DNA of 32,963 nt, taken from positions 6,314 to 39,276 of the forward strand of contig DAPJ01000017.1 in assembly GCA_002502095.1 (NCBI GenBank), read 5' to 3'. The DNA comes from Euryarchaeota archaeon UBA62 (lineage in GTDB: Archaea; Thermoplasmatota; Poseidoniia; Poseidoniales; Thalassarchaeaceae). A model generated the notes under the pieces. That model was not told where the DNA came from, did no database searches, and saw only the letters and a list, made by a program, of their open reading frames with translations. Below are positions 23,145 to 32,135 of the stretch, one piece after another. The translations under genes and the position numbers were made by a program. The stretch's first letter is position 1. Each line of letters begins with the position of its first letter.

Positions 23145-23741
23145 TCACAAATCTCCAGCAATCAATGGCCTCTGAGTTGCTGGACGATCACTACTTGGTT
23201 TCGCTCCAATACGGATAATCTTCTGCCTCAGCTTATCGAAACCGTCTATCAATGCCTCCGGGCGTGGAGGGCATCCTGGTATGTATACGTCGACGGGGAT
23301 CAGGGTATCGACCCCTTCCAGGATATTATATGACTGGAAGTAGGGTCCACCTGAAATCGCGCATTCGCCCATTGCAATGCACCATTTGGGCTCTGGCATC
23401 TGTTCCCACAGCCTCACAATTGGATCTGCAAACTTCTTACTAATTGGCCCGTTAACCAAGAGGACGTCGCACTGTCTAGGACTGGAGCGGAAGAATACGC
23501 CGAATCTCTCGGCATCGAATCGGCTCGCCCCTGCTGCCGCCATCTCCAATGCGCAACACTTGATTCCCAGGTGAAGAGGAAAGAGAGATTTTCTCTGACC
23601 CCAATTGAATATCCTACCGGCTAGTACTCCAATGATATCCTTGATCCTACTAGCCTTCAGGGCCTCATCGGTAATGTCGCCAACCGTGTCCACAAGCATC
23701 CTACTATTGAAAACTGCATAATTCTGGTCATCGTCCGCCAT
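23145..23741 (-). CDS. nuoB: Complex I [4Fe-4S] N2-cluster subunit NuoB
   Basis: This 198-residue subunit holds cluster N2, which reduces quinone. All four ligand cysteines are visible: IKCCALEMAA (adjacent pair), AMGECAISGG, and VDVYIPGCPPRPEALIDG. FRSSPRQCDVLLVNGPISKK and EQMPEPKWCIAMGE are the other family blocks. The normally conserved VAGTVT.KMAP stretch is replaced by VNGPISKKFADP, a noticeable but probably tolerated variation. Start ATG 23741, 9 bases after nuoA, with AGGT upstream. Confidence 0.96.
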   Translation of the reverse strand: MADDDQNYAVFNSRMLVDTVGDITDEALKASRIKDIIGVLAGRIFNWGQRKSLFPLHLGIKCCALEMAAAGASRFDAERFGVFFRSSPRQCDVLLVNGPISKKFADPIVRLWEQMPEPKWCIAMGECAISGGPYFQSYNILEGVDTLIPVDVYIPGCPPRPEALIDGFDKLRQKIIRIGAKPSSDRPATQRPLIAGDL

Positions 23742-23750
23742 ATTCTAACC

Positions 23751-24200
23751 TCAGATGTATATTCTTCCTCTCTTCCTGAAAACATGCCAAACACCGGCTC
23801 CCATGAGGAAGATGAAGACCGTCAGTGTTGCAAGAGAACTGTAGATGGATACTGCTCCTTCTTGAATAACTAAGATGCCACCGAAGGCTAGGAACATGAA
23901 AGCAATATCAAAAACCAAGAAGATTATGGCGTACCAGTAGTACTGGAAATGGAAATTAATATGAGCGTCTCCAACAGGGTCTGAACCGCATTCATAGGTA
24001 GTCTCTCTCCTAAGATATAGGGATTGGTCGGACTCATAACCAGGAAGTAACCATGAGCTTAGTTTATTGGGGTCATTCGCGGTTTTTCTAGGCCTCAAGA
24101 AGCCTGATCCTACGAAGCTCAGAACTGGAAAACCAATTCCAACGAGAGCCATCACAGCAACCGCGAGATAGGCCTCTGGAACGGTAGACAAGACAAACAC
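23751..24200 (-). CDS. nuoA: Complex I membrane subunit NuoA
   Basis: This 149-residue protein has three helices: YLAVAVMALVGIGFPVLSFV, YYWYAIIFLVFDIAFMFLAF and SIYSSLATLTVFIFLMGAGV. The TYECGSDPVGDA block with its conserved cysteine loop identifies NuoA. Two things are odd. The loop before TYECG is about 20 residues longer than usual (PNKLSSWLLPGYESDQSLYL). In the helix-2 motif FDxE the glutamate is an alanine (FDIAF, Ala100, codon GCT at 23901-23903). The start is GTG 24200. It is the first nuo gene, 81 bases after the surface-protein gene, with a short hairpin just upstream. Confidence 0.93.
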   Translation of the reverse strand: MFVLSTVPEAYLAVAVMALVGIGFPVLSFVGSGFLRPRKTANDPNKLSSWLLPGYESDQSLYLRRETTYECGSDPVGDAHINFHFQYYWYAIIFLVFDIAFMFLAFGGILVIQEGAVSIYSSLATLTVFIFLMGAGVWHVFRKRGRIYI

Positions 24201-24204
24201 CCAC

Positions 24205-24221
24205 CGGTCCCGTAGGGACCG
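24205..24221. repeat. 7-bp perfect hairpin just upstream of nuoA
   Basis: CGGTCCC (24205-24211), loop GTA, GGGACCG (24215-24221). It ends 5 bases before the GTG of nuoA, in the 81-base gap after the surface-protein gene. It could be the end of that gene's transcript or a 5' structure that covers the nuoA start. No T-rich run follows on the minus strand. No clear TATA box is visible; CTTATTG near 24251 is a weak candidate. Confidence 0.5.
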
Positions 24222-24281
24222 TTAAGGCGAGCCACCTGAAATTGGGCAATAAGCCTATCCGGTGTGGAGTCAGTAGAAGTG

Positions 24282-26984
24282 CTAGGAGTCGTCCTCTTCT
24301 AGTGCCCTAATTATTCTCTTATTTTCCGCTCTTGATCTCATGAAAAGAACGATTACGAGTAAAGCTCCGAATCCTGTGAGGCCATAAACCAGTAAGTCTT
24401 GAGTGGTTTGTGAAAGATTGAGGAAAGAGTTCGATGTTACTGATACAACCGTTAGTTCGATTGGTTGTCCTGCAACTGGTATCCCCTCGGGTTGAGCGAT
24501 AACAGTGAATCTGTATGTGTCGTCAGAAAGAAGTTCAGATGGAGGAGTGGCTCGAACCTGAATCTCTCTAGTTTCTCCAGGAGGAAGCTGGAATTCATCA
24601 TCGATAACATCAACCGTCCAACCTCTGAGCGATTCTCCTGAAATTATCTCCACGTCTTCAACCACGTTGCCGTTATTCGTTACAAACATTGTGAAGAATG
24701 CCTTATCTGGATAATTCACCGTCTGCTCATCGTCCCCCTCCAGAGTAAAGATGAGATCATGTATGGTCATTACTTGAATCATGACATCGACCGAAGTGGT
24801 CTGAGCGGCGTTTCTCTCTGAGGCCGCCGATACCTTGATTATTCCCGATACGCCGTTTGAGACTCCTTCCATTACTTCCATTTGCACTTCTACTAGAACT
24901 CTGCCTTCCCTAGGAATCTGGATAGAATCGTCTATCTCCACCCCATCGACAAACATACTCCTGGAAACTGATGACTCTAACCCAGTTATTGTGATTACTG
25001 CGATATCACCTGCGGGATAATCCCCCGTATTATCAATCCAGAAGAAGGTTGACAGAGCGCCTCCTGGTGGTAAAGTTACATCCATTTGACCAGGTATTTC
25101 TCCGGGGGACTGAGGAGATACTGCCATCCCATAGTTATAGTTCGAAACTACCACTGAGACAGTGTGCTCTGAAGATTCGCTGGTTCCAAAAATTGCTATT
25201 CTTACCAGAACTCTCGCAGAGTCGGCGTCTTCCTCGCCTTCGACTAGCACGTCGAGATAGACTTGTGAAGACTGCCCTGGGTCAAGAACAATTTGACTTA
25301 TTGAGTTTCCATCGGAGTCAGAGAACGACGACTCCCACATGGGACTACTACATCCAGTCTGATCTCCGGGATCGCAGGCTTGGAGTCTGAAGGTATCTCG
25401 GATGTTACCATCGTTAGTCACTACAATGGGGAACTTCACTATCTGATCGGATCTGCCTGTTTGTTGGTCCGAAACCATAGATGTAGAGACCTCATGTCTA
25501 GGTGCGACAGATACGGTTAGGTCCTTTGAGTCGTAAGGTGTCGTCCCTCCTCCTCTGCCTACAGTGAATGAGATCACTGTATCCGATTCAGCGCTTGCGT
25601 CTTCTGGGACGAAGATATCGACACTCACGGTCTCTTTGTTATTGGATGATTGGGAGCTTCCCAGAGTAACGGTGGATTGACTGAATGAGACTTGCCATCC
25701 AGGAGGTACGCCAGAAGTACCTAATGCCATAGTTTCCTGGCCATTTCCTTGATTCGTGATTTGGATAGAGAGGGTTCCTGAAGTACCCGGCTCGACATTT
25801 GAAAGTGTGGACTTACTGAGTGACATAGAGGCTCCAAACTCTTGTCCAACGGTGACAGTCAGCACTTTCTCGCAACCAATTTCAGACCCTGCTCTTCCTT
25901 GTATCCCTATTGCTACTTGGGTTCCTGCCTCAAGAGAGTCATCCGGAGTGACGTCAAATGTGAAAGTGTGGGAATCTTCTGAGCTACCTGGCTCTTCCAG
26001 AAGCTTACTAAGGGGGCTATCGAAATCCACCCAACCTGAGATATCGTCCCCGTCAAGAGACTGGGCGTTAGCCGTTACAGTCCACTCAGTATTCCCTATG
26101 TTCTCGACCTCGAATGAATTTGGAGCAGACTCTCCTGGATCCAGATTATGAGAGGAATACTGGAGAGACGCATCGCATTCCTTGATTTGAGGTACGTTAA
26201 GACTCAGTGTCAGATTATCTTCGGCTTGGTCTGCTGCATTCGGATCATTGGTGACTGTGGCCTTGAGGATGAAGCAATGAGAGCCAGCATCTGTCTCTGC
26301 CCCATTGGGCATGTCAATTGTTACAGTGACCTCTTCTTGTCCCTCTGGCTCCAACTGAAGGACAGAGGGGTCTACAGTTGCAGACAAATCTTCAGACTCA
26401 CAATCACTATCTGATGTCATCTCCAATTGTACGTTGGCCTGTTGCTCTCCATTATTCTCCACATCAACATCCCAAGTGACTTCATTATCCTCTCCATCGT
26501 AGTTCTTAGTAGACGGTTCATCGGTAGATAGGCTCACAGAGTAAAGTCCGCCACCGTCACCTGCTGTGGTTACTACAGTTACATCAGCATTAGAGGGAGT
26601 TCCAGGGGCACCGCCAGAAACCTGCCCCTGAGCGTTTACTGTGGTCTCACACTCTCCACTTGCCTGTTCGGTAACTGTTACTGTCAGAGTTACTGACTCT
26701 GATGAGGAGGAGGAAACCTGTACGAACGTAGTCTCTAGGGTAGACGAGAACCCGTTACAATCGTCACCTTGTTGGGTACTGAGTGATACTGCAGCATCAT
26801 CATCACCAGAATTTTGGACTATTATCGTATATTCTGCCGCTTCATCTGCTGTTGCCTCAGCAGAGCTAGGGTTTGCAGAAAGATTGATGTCTACATCGGC
26901 TGAAACTATCGTTGCGGACATGCTCAGGAGCATTACAACGGTGAAAAAAGTGAGCGACTTCCTTGTGACCATCGTATTTCGCAC
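24282..26984 (-). CDS. Secreted, C-terminally membrane-anchored beta-sandwich repeat protein
   Basis: This is a 900-residue protein. A signal peptide (RKSLTFFTVVMLLSMSATIVSA) leads to a very acidic, Ser/Thr-rich ectodomain. The ectodomain is built of repeated immunoglobulin-like modules with the pattern of NEW3/CARDB-type domains: YTIIVQNSGDDDAAVSL, LSIQITNQGNGQETMALG, FPIVVTNDGNIRDTFRL, FFWIDNTGDYPAG and FTMFVTNNGNVVEDVEI. At least six such modules can be seen. Near the end is one membrane helix (YGLTGFGALLVIVLFM) followed by a short charged cytosolic tail (RSRAENKRIIRALEEDDS). No catalytic motif was found. The start is GTG 26984, with GAGGGT upstream; ATG 26972 four codons later is the alternative. 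It is probably a cell-surface scaffold, adhesin or S-layer-associated protein. Confidence 0.85.
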   Translation of the reverse strand: MRNTMVTRKSLTFFTVVMLLSMSATIVSADVDINLSANPSSAEATADEAAEYTIIVQNSGDDDAAVSLSTQQGDDCNGFSSTLETTFVQVSSSSSESVTLTVTVTEQASGECETTVNAQGQVSGGAPGTPSNADVTVVTTAGDGGGLYSVSLSTDEPSTKNYDGEDNEVTWDVDVENNGEQQANVQLEMTSDSDCESEDLSATVDPSVLQLEPEGQEEVTVTIDMPNGAETDAGSHCFILKATVTNDPNAADQAEDNLTLSLNVPQIKECDASLQYSSHNLDPGESAPNSFEVENIGNTEWTVTANAQSLDGDDISGWVDFDSPLSKLLEEPGSSEDSHTFTFDVTPDDSLEAGTQVAIGIQGRAGSEIGCEKVLTVTVGQEFGASMSLSKSTLSNVEPGTSGTLSIQITNQGNGQETMALGTSGVPPGWQVSFSQSTVTLGSSQSSNNKETVSVDIFVPEDASAESDTVISFTVGRGGGTTPYDSKDLTVSVAPRHEVSTSMVSDQQTGRSDQIVKFPIVVTNDGNIRDTFRLQACDPGDQTGCSSPMWESSFSDSDGNSISQIVLDPGQSSQVYLDVLVEGEEDADSARVLVRIAIFGTSESSEHTVSVVVSNYNYGMAVSPQSPGEIPGQMDVTLPPGGALSTFFWIDNTGDYPAGDIAVITITGLESSVSRSMFVDGVEIDDSIQIPREGRVLVEVQMEVMEGVSNGVSGIIKVSAASERNAAQTTSVDVMIQVMTIHDLIFTLEGDDEQTVNYPDKAFFTMFVTNNGNVVEDVEIISGESLRGWTVDVIDDEFQLPPGETREIQVRATPPSELLSDDTYRFTVIAQPEGIPVAGQPIELTVVSVTSNSFLNLSQTTQDLLVYGLTGFGALLVIVLFMRSRAENKRIIRALEEDDS

Positions 26985-27036
26985 TATACCGACCCTCTAA
27001 GGTCTTCGCACCCCCTGACTGCCGGAGATGCTGTTG

Positions 27037-30000
27037 TCAGGCCTCTACCAGGTCATCGACCTCTGCATCGCAGTGAAGACATCTCCCCATAGAAATGATG
27101 TCACATCCGGTAACTTGACCTGTCTTGTGATACCTTGCCCCACATGATGAGCAAGCCCATGCATTCCCAATCGTTGTATCGGTGCTACATATCCAACATG
27201 GCACCCCGCTCACTACAGTGTCGGTGTCTTCCTGCTCGCTTGTATGTCTGGCAGCGGTCTTATTCTTGAGAAGGCTCATTGGATCTCCATTGGTTCGGAC
27301 ATATGCGAAGGCTCCAAGTCCTGAAATTAATGCTAATAGTAACGTACCCAGTATTAGTGGCAGGTATCCCTCCAGACCCGAGTCGCCACCAAGAGATGGC
27401 TTGACATCAACTGGAATCTCAAATGTGGAACCCTCTGTATCTGGAGCATTTATCAAGTTCAATGATATTGTACCATCACTCCCGCTATGAGGGGTGAATT
27501 CTAGAATAACACTTCGAGATTCTCCGGGACTGAGTACTACTCTGACTCCGTCAATTGCCCTAGCGTCCCAAGAGCTCGGGGCAACGACATCTAAAGTGTG
27601 GGATATGTCTGTATTACCGGTATTGGTGACATCTATCCTGTAAGAGGAGGGGTATCCTTCGTGTGCAATGGGTTCTGTGTTCAGATTCCAAGATAGCCTG
27701 GGCGCGTTTTCGACAAGGAGTGATTTAGTATCTCTAATCTCAATCCCGTCCCCATCCATTACTAGGGTGATAACTGGTTCAGAACCGGCAGGCTCGTCCT
27801 CTGGAATCACCACTAGGCACTCGATGATGTCTGATTCGCCTGGGGACAAAGAGGACGGTGATGAGCAGGATGATGACCATGCTTGACTTGGTAGCTCTAA
27901 ATTGGTAGACGGTCTCCAGACTCCTGAGCCTTCGTTCCAGACCATCCAGTGTAGATCGAAACCTGGGCCTCCTACAGGATGGGGCCCTGCACCAAGTATT
28001 TCGCCGGAGGAGGAACCATCAGGAAGGTATACCTGATCGAAGAGAAGTCTCGGAGAAGCGGCAGATAAAACCTCGATTGAGGCATTCCAGTCGATTTTGA
28101 ATCCATCTGAAGTGGCCAATCTGATTTGGACTAGTCCACTCGAGGCTAGTCCATTTCCTTGCATGCTCATGGACCAATCTACAGACTGTCCGGCGGGAGC
28201 AGTAACCGGGTTCATATCAACAACGTTCCAACCACCTGGTGCTGACATCAGGTATGGGGTCAGTTCCCAATCTCGATTTCCTAGATTCTCGATGGAGAAA
28301 TCGATAATCAGGAGAGAATCGGGAGATATATCCTTCCTTACCTCTCCTGGTGCCGGAGAAAGTGACACATTGTCTACGGGTCCAACGATTAGGAATATAT
28401 CCTGAGTCCATGAGATAGAGCTGACTCTTGAATGTACTATAATTGCAGCTTCGAACGTCGTCCCAGATGGTATCATCGCTCCAGGGGAGTTGATGGTGAT
28501 ATCGACTGTCTTGCTGGATCCTTTCTGCAGTGTTCCGGTTGATCCATGAGATGATCCTTCAAATGTCCCAATCGAGTCAAGACCTAGGTGCCATCCTGCA
28601 GGAGAGACTAGTTCAACGTCATATGATTGAGCACCATTCCCATCATTAACAATAGTAATCTGTGTCTTGGTCTGTTCGAGGGGGCTGACTAGAATCTGCT
28701 CGTTCAACAATTGTACGTTTGCGTCAGCCAGTACGGGAACTTCGAAGTAGAGTGTCATTTCTGAAAGTACATCGTTCTCAATATCATATCCTGATATAGT
28801 CATGGAATAAGTGCCAGGGGGAGGGGGTGCTGGGTGTACCATAATCATTCCAATGGAGACCTGTTCGGTTGGCATGAGGTTGAATGTGTTCGAAGTGAAT
28901 GACTGGAACCAGCCGAATTGAGTGCCATCTTGAACCCTGATAGGAGAAGAGGCAGATATAGTGGCATTAGTTTCGAAGAGTGCGGTATTTGTCAGTGTTA
29001 GATCCCATGTTGAGGTCGTGGAAGTGGGGTCGACTAGGGTGAGAGTATCCTCAAGTGCGGAGACCCTGACTCCGGGAGCGCTGACAATTACTATCTGTCC
29101 GAAATAATTATTCGAATCTGACATTTCATCAAATTGATTGTTCGGATCGATGAAGAACTCGAATGCAGAGTCCCCTTCTGTTTCTGGGGTCCAGGACCAG
29201 AATAGCTCTTCTGTTTGTCCGGGCGATAGAGACACCAACTGCTCCCCTAGAAGAGCGGAGTCGACTCTAGCCATGACTGGTATATCAGTGACTGATCCTG
29301 CTCCGATATTCTTTATCTGTACTGAAACCTGTACTTCTTCGCCCACTTGTGGAATAGGAGTGGATACACTCATTGAGTCTGGAACGAATGTTGGGTCTGG
29401 ACTGAGGTCATTGACATTGTGCCCGCGCACGGCTATTGAGAATGGTTGCCATGTTCTTGACCCACCATGTTGTGAATCCTTGACTCTGATAGTCCAAATC
29501 CCTTGAGCAGTACTGTCAAGAGCTACGACTTCAACATTATTCACTGAGTCCTTTGAGCCACCTTGAGTGGAGCGCCCATTCGTGAAAACATTACCCTTGT
29601 AGGTGATGCCGTCTGGAGATATCAGCTCTAAGTCTAGATCGTTCCTTAGCTGAATGGAAGAGCTTGATGATCCAGGGTAATCAGACCAAGTCAGTACTGC
29701 CTTGAATTCCTTTCCAGCGGTATTGACGTCGAATGTATACTCAATGACCTGCCCGCTCCTAATCCTAGATCTGTCGTCAACGAAAATTCCAACCTCTCCA
29801 TCGGGAATCAATGAGTTTACCAAATCAACTCTTCCCCAACCCTCGTCATCGTTTGGAATATCACGGGCTCCCATGTCCTTGGCCCCGAGTATTAGTAGAG
29901 CCTTGACCAGTGAACCCTGTGGTGCCTGTCTTCCAATCACTTCTGTTAGATACTCCCTCACAAGTGCGGATGATCCAGCGGCCGCTGGGGTGGCCATTGA

Positions 30001-31551
30001 CGTACCGCTATATTCCATGTACCAAGTATTCGACCACGTACCACCAGCTGAGGTGGCCTCCTGAGATTTGCATGATCTTACATAGTCTCCTGGGGCTACG
30101 ATATCAGGCTTAATCCTGCCATCATCCGTGGGTCCTCTGCTACTCCAGTAATACATCTCATCTGGAGCTCCACTGTATCTGTTCTTATGTCCACCAACTG
30201 TGATAACGTTCTTTGCGGTACCAGGGGGAGAGACTCCGTCATTCCTTTCATTACCGGCGGCAAATAATACAGTCATACCGTCATAGGACCAATATTGATC
30301 CCATGTAGAGGTTCTGTCGTCTGCATCTTCTGATTGGGTGGAATATCCTCCGAATCCACTCTGAGATCCCCAACTATTGGTATGGATTCTAGCTCCTGCA
30401 TTGTATGCAGAATTTAGCATTGAATTGATTCCGTAGCTATACAGAGCACCAGAATCATCGTCTTCCATTGCTTGAAAGTATAAATCGGCTTCAGGGGCAA
30501 CTCCTTGGTAGCCCCCATTGCTCCTGAACCCAGAGCCTAGAACAGTACAGGCTACGTGAGTTCCATGTCCATCACTCAAGTCGGCCGTAGAAGAGTCTCC
30601 GGGTGTAACGGAAGTAACTCCTGAGAGTCTACCAGTGAAATCTCCGTGATCGCCATCTAATCCCGAGTCTCCAACAGCAACAATCTGACCACTGCCGTTT
30701 AGGCCTGTTATGAAGGCATTTTCCACTGTATTGATTCCCATATTTAGCCTTGATTGGTCATTGTGGAGGATTATCGATGGTAATGGAGAAATGTACGAAA
30801 CAGAGGGAATTGAAACTATCTCAGATAAATTATCGAAAGATGTGCTGCCCCATATAACCCCCTTCTCAGGAGACCATGGATCTGACAGGAAGTCCATGGC
30901 AGAAAGTATTGAATCTTGTAGTTCTAAGCCTGAATCTTCCATTCTGAGCATATCATCTCCTTTCCAACCTATCACTTCAACCATGAAGTTAGAAGATGAC
31001 TGGTGATTTCTCAAGGATTGGTGAATCATTAATCCGCTTGGAACGTCATGAATTGCTACAATCGACTCTATATCCTGCAGTCTCTCAAGTGCTTCGGCTG
31101 TACCTTGAATTAGGAATCCAGAGGGGGGTATAGTTGACCTGATAGATAATCCCTCAATCTGTAGAATATCCAACCTTGAGTCCCAAAGTCCAATCTGACC
31201 ATCTATAATTGCTAGAGCTAGATCCGATCTTGGTAGAGAAAGTGAGTAGTCCATGTAGGTGCTAGGAATCAATCCCTCGGGTGTGTAAGTCCCTATAGTA
31301 GAATGGGCAATAGCTTGCCTTGCTTCTTCGGACCCCTCAAGGATAAGTGGAGCCCCTAGATCTTGGATACTGTTGGAATCAGGTGATATCTCTACTCTCT
31401 CAATATTGGGACTCAGATCTTCTAATTGATGGTCAAATGAGTCGTCTTCATCGCCCAAAATTGGCAGATATGATAACAGTAAGACGGCGAGTACGAGGAC
31501 AACGGCGCGCTTGGTCATCATAACTCCCCCCATCCTGACCATTTTGAGCAT
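27037..31551 (-). CDS. Membrane-anchored subtilisin-like (S8) protease with C-terminal zinc-binding domain
   Basis: A signal peptide (TKRAVVLVLAVLLLSYLPILG) and a prodomain of about 240 residues are followed by an S8 catalytic domain. The motifs are VAVGDSGLDGDHGDF (Asp295), DGHGTHVACT (His329), AAGNE (oxyanion Asn434) and YSGTSMATPAAAG (Ser518), so the triad is intact. A beta-barrel domain like that of KP-43-type subtilases follows (RNDLDLELISPDG to GIWTIRVKD). Then come CARDB (near residue 735) and several further beta-sandwich modules. One membrane helix (1397-1418, LPLILGTLLLALISGLGAFA) and about 85 residues end the protein. This tail holds C1452, C1455, C1467, C1470, H1475, C1483, C1491 and C1494. 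The protease would face outward and the tail inward. ATG 31551 fits a leaderless promoter; ATG 31518 is another candidate. It likely feeds the cell with extracellular peptides. Confidence 0.93.
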   Translation of the reverse strand: MLKMVRMGGVMMTKRAVVLVLAVLLLSYLPILGDEDDSFDHQLEDLSPNIERVEISPDSNSIQDLGAPLILEGSEEARQAIAHSTIGTYTPEGLIPSTYMDYSLSLPRSDLALAIIDGQIGLWDSRLDILQIEGLSIRSTIPPSGFLIQGTAEALERLQDIESIVAIHDVPSGLMIHQSLRNHQSSSNFMVEVIGWKGDDMLRMEDSGLELQDSILSAMDFLSDPWSPEKGVIWGSTSFDNLSEIVSIPSVSYISPLPSIILHNDQSRLNMGINTVENAFITGLNGSGQIVAVGDSGLDGDHGDFTGRLSGVTSVTPGDSSTADLSDGHGTHVACTVLGSGFRSNGGYQGVAPEADLYFQAMEDDDSGALYSYGINSMLNSAYNAGARIHTNSWGSQSGFGGYSTQSEDADDRTSTWDQYWSYDGMTVLFAAGNERNDGVSPPGTAKNVITVGGHKNRYSGAPDEMYYWSSRGPTDDGRIKPDIVAPGDYVRSCKSQEATSAGGTWSNTWYMEYSGTSMATPAAAGSSALVREYLTEVIGRQAPQGSLVKALLILGAKDMGARDIPNDDEGWGRVDLVNSLIPDGEVGIFVDDRSRIRSGQVIEYTFDVNTAGKEFKAVLTWSDYPGSSSSSIQLRNDLDLELISPDGITYKGNVFTNGRSTQGGSKDSVNNVEVVALDSTAQGIWTIRVKDSQHGGSRTWQPFSIAVRGHNVNDLSPDPTFVPDSMSVSTPIPQVGEEVQVSVQIKNIGAGSVTDIPVMARVDSALLGEQLVSLSPGQTEELFWSWTPETEGDSAFEFFIDPNNQFDEMSDSNNYFGQIVIVSAPGVRVSALEDTLTLVDPTSTTSTWDLTLTNTALFETNATISASSPIRVQDGTQFGWFQSFTSNTFNLMPTEQVSIGMIMVHPAPPPPGTYSMTISGYDIENDVLSEMTLYFEVPVLADANVQLLNEQILVSPLEQTKTQITIVNDGNGAQSYDVELVSPAGWHLGLDSIGTFEGSSHGSTGTLQKGSSKTVDITINSPGAMIPSGTTFEAAIIVHSRVSSISWTQDIFLIVGPVDNVSLSPAPGEVRKDISPDSLLIIDFSIENLGNRDWELTPYLMSAPGGWNVVDMNPVTAPAGQSVDWSMSMQGNGLASSGLVQIRLATSDGFKIDWNASIEVLSAASPRLLFDQVYLPDGSSSGEILGAGPHPVGGPGFDLHWMVWNEGSGVWRPSTNLELPSQAWSSSCSSPSSLSPGESDIIECLVVIPEDEPAGSEPVITLVMDGDGIEIRDTKSLLVENAPRLSWNLNTEPIAHEGYPSSYRIDVTNTGNTDISHTLDVVAPSSWDARAIDGVRVVLSPGESRSVILEFTPHSGSDGTISLNLINAPDTEGSTFEIPVDVKPSLGGDSGLEGYLPLILGTLLLALISGLGAFAYVRTNGDPMSLLKNKTAARHTSEQEDTDTVVSGVPCWICSTDTTIGNAWACSSCGARYHKTGQVTGCDIISMGRCLHCDAEVDDLVEA

Positions 31552-31558
31552 ATGGGTT

Positions 31559-31572
31559 AACTGAACTCAGTT
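31559..31572. repeat. Short palindrome between promoter element and protease start
   Basis: AACTGA, two bases, TCAGTT. It lies just downstream of the TATA-like element and upstream of the ATG of the protease gene, a place where a bound repressor would block transcription start. Six-base arms can arise by chance. Confidence 0.35.
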
Positions 31573-31579
31573 TATCATA
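31571..31579 (-). promoter_or_regulatory. Probable TATA box for the S8 protease gene
   Basis: The minus strand reads TATGATAAA, centred about 24 bases before ATG 31551, and overlaps the TGATAA end of the upstream gene. Spacing fits an archaeal leaderless start. There is no ribosome-binding motif before ATG 31551, which agrees with this. Confidence 0.4.
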
Positions 31580-32135
31580 GAATTTGTAATGGAGGCCTCA
31601 TTGTGAATAGTTCTAGAGTCCACTCTCCGACCTCCATGGAATTTTTCTCGTAGATACTACCTCCATAGTAGTCGTAAGTTAGGATGATCTCGATAGTGTA
31701 ATTGTCCCAAACCGACTCTCCGTTGACAATCATCTCCAATTCGTCCCCTGCAACTGACTTGTGTGCAGGTATTCTTTCCGATTCAAAGTGAATCCTTTGT
31801 ATCTCAATATCTTCCGAATCAATGAACACTAGATCCAGTGAAACTGATTCAATCGCTCTGCTACCCTGGTTATTTATCTCGGATAGAACAATATGGCTGG
31901 ATCCTGCTTGTTTGTAGATTACATCTACTGATACCCTATCATAAGGAACTAGCCAAACCAAGGCGATTACAGATGCTGATAGCACCAGTAATGCGGTTAT
32001 TGAAGCAAAAATAACCCTGAAGGGAGAGATTTGGCTAATCCTGTCCTCAATTTTTTCCAGGGCGTCATGAGCAGTTTTCTCTTCCAGAGTCTCCTCTGGG
32101 ACGGCGGCCTGTCTGAGTCTTTCAAGAAGTCCCAT
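31575..32135 (-). CDS. Single-span membrane protein with extracellular beta domain, unknown function
   Basis: This 186-residue protein has an N-terminal charged, helical cytosolic segment of about 40 residues (LLERLRQAAVPEETLEEK). One membrane helix (VIFASITALLVLSASVIALVWL) follows, then an outside domain of about 120 residues predicted to be beta-rich (ESVSLDLVFIDSEDIEIQRI, WDNYTIEIILTYDYYGG). Its pattern recalls small FxLYD/LEA-like beta-sandwiches, but I would not assign a family. ATG 32135 shares one base with the upstream stop (TGATG) and has a strong GGAGG ribosome site, so it is co-translated with the preceding gene. The double stop TGATAA overlaps the protease promoter element. Confidence 0.75.
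   Translation of the reverse strand: MGLLERLRQAAVPEETLEEKTAHDALEKIEDRISQISPFRVIFASITALLVLSASVIALVWLVPYDRVSVDVIYKQAGSSHIVLSEINNQGSRAIESVSLDLVFIDSEDIEIQRIHFESERIPAHKSVAGDELEMIVNGESVWDNYTIEIILTYDYYGGSIYEKNSMEVGEWTLELFTMRPPLQIL

Noticed and set aside
27014..27041. CCTGAC/GTCAGG inverted repeat at the protease stop as a terminator
   Set aside because: Six-base arms with a 16-base loop and no T run; too weak to call, and one arm overlaps the stop codon.
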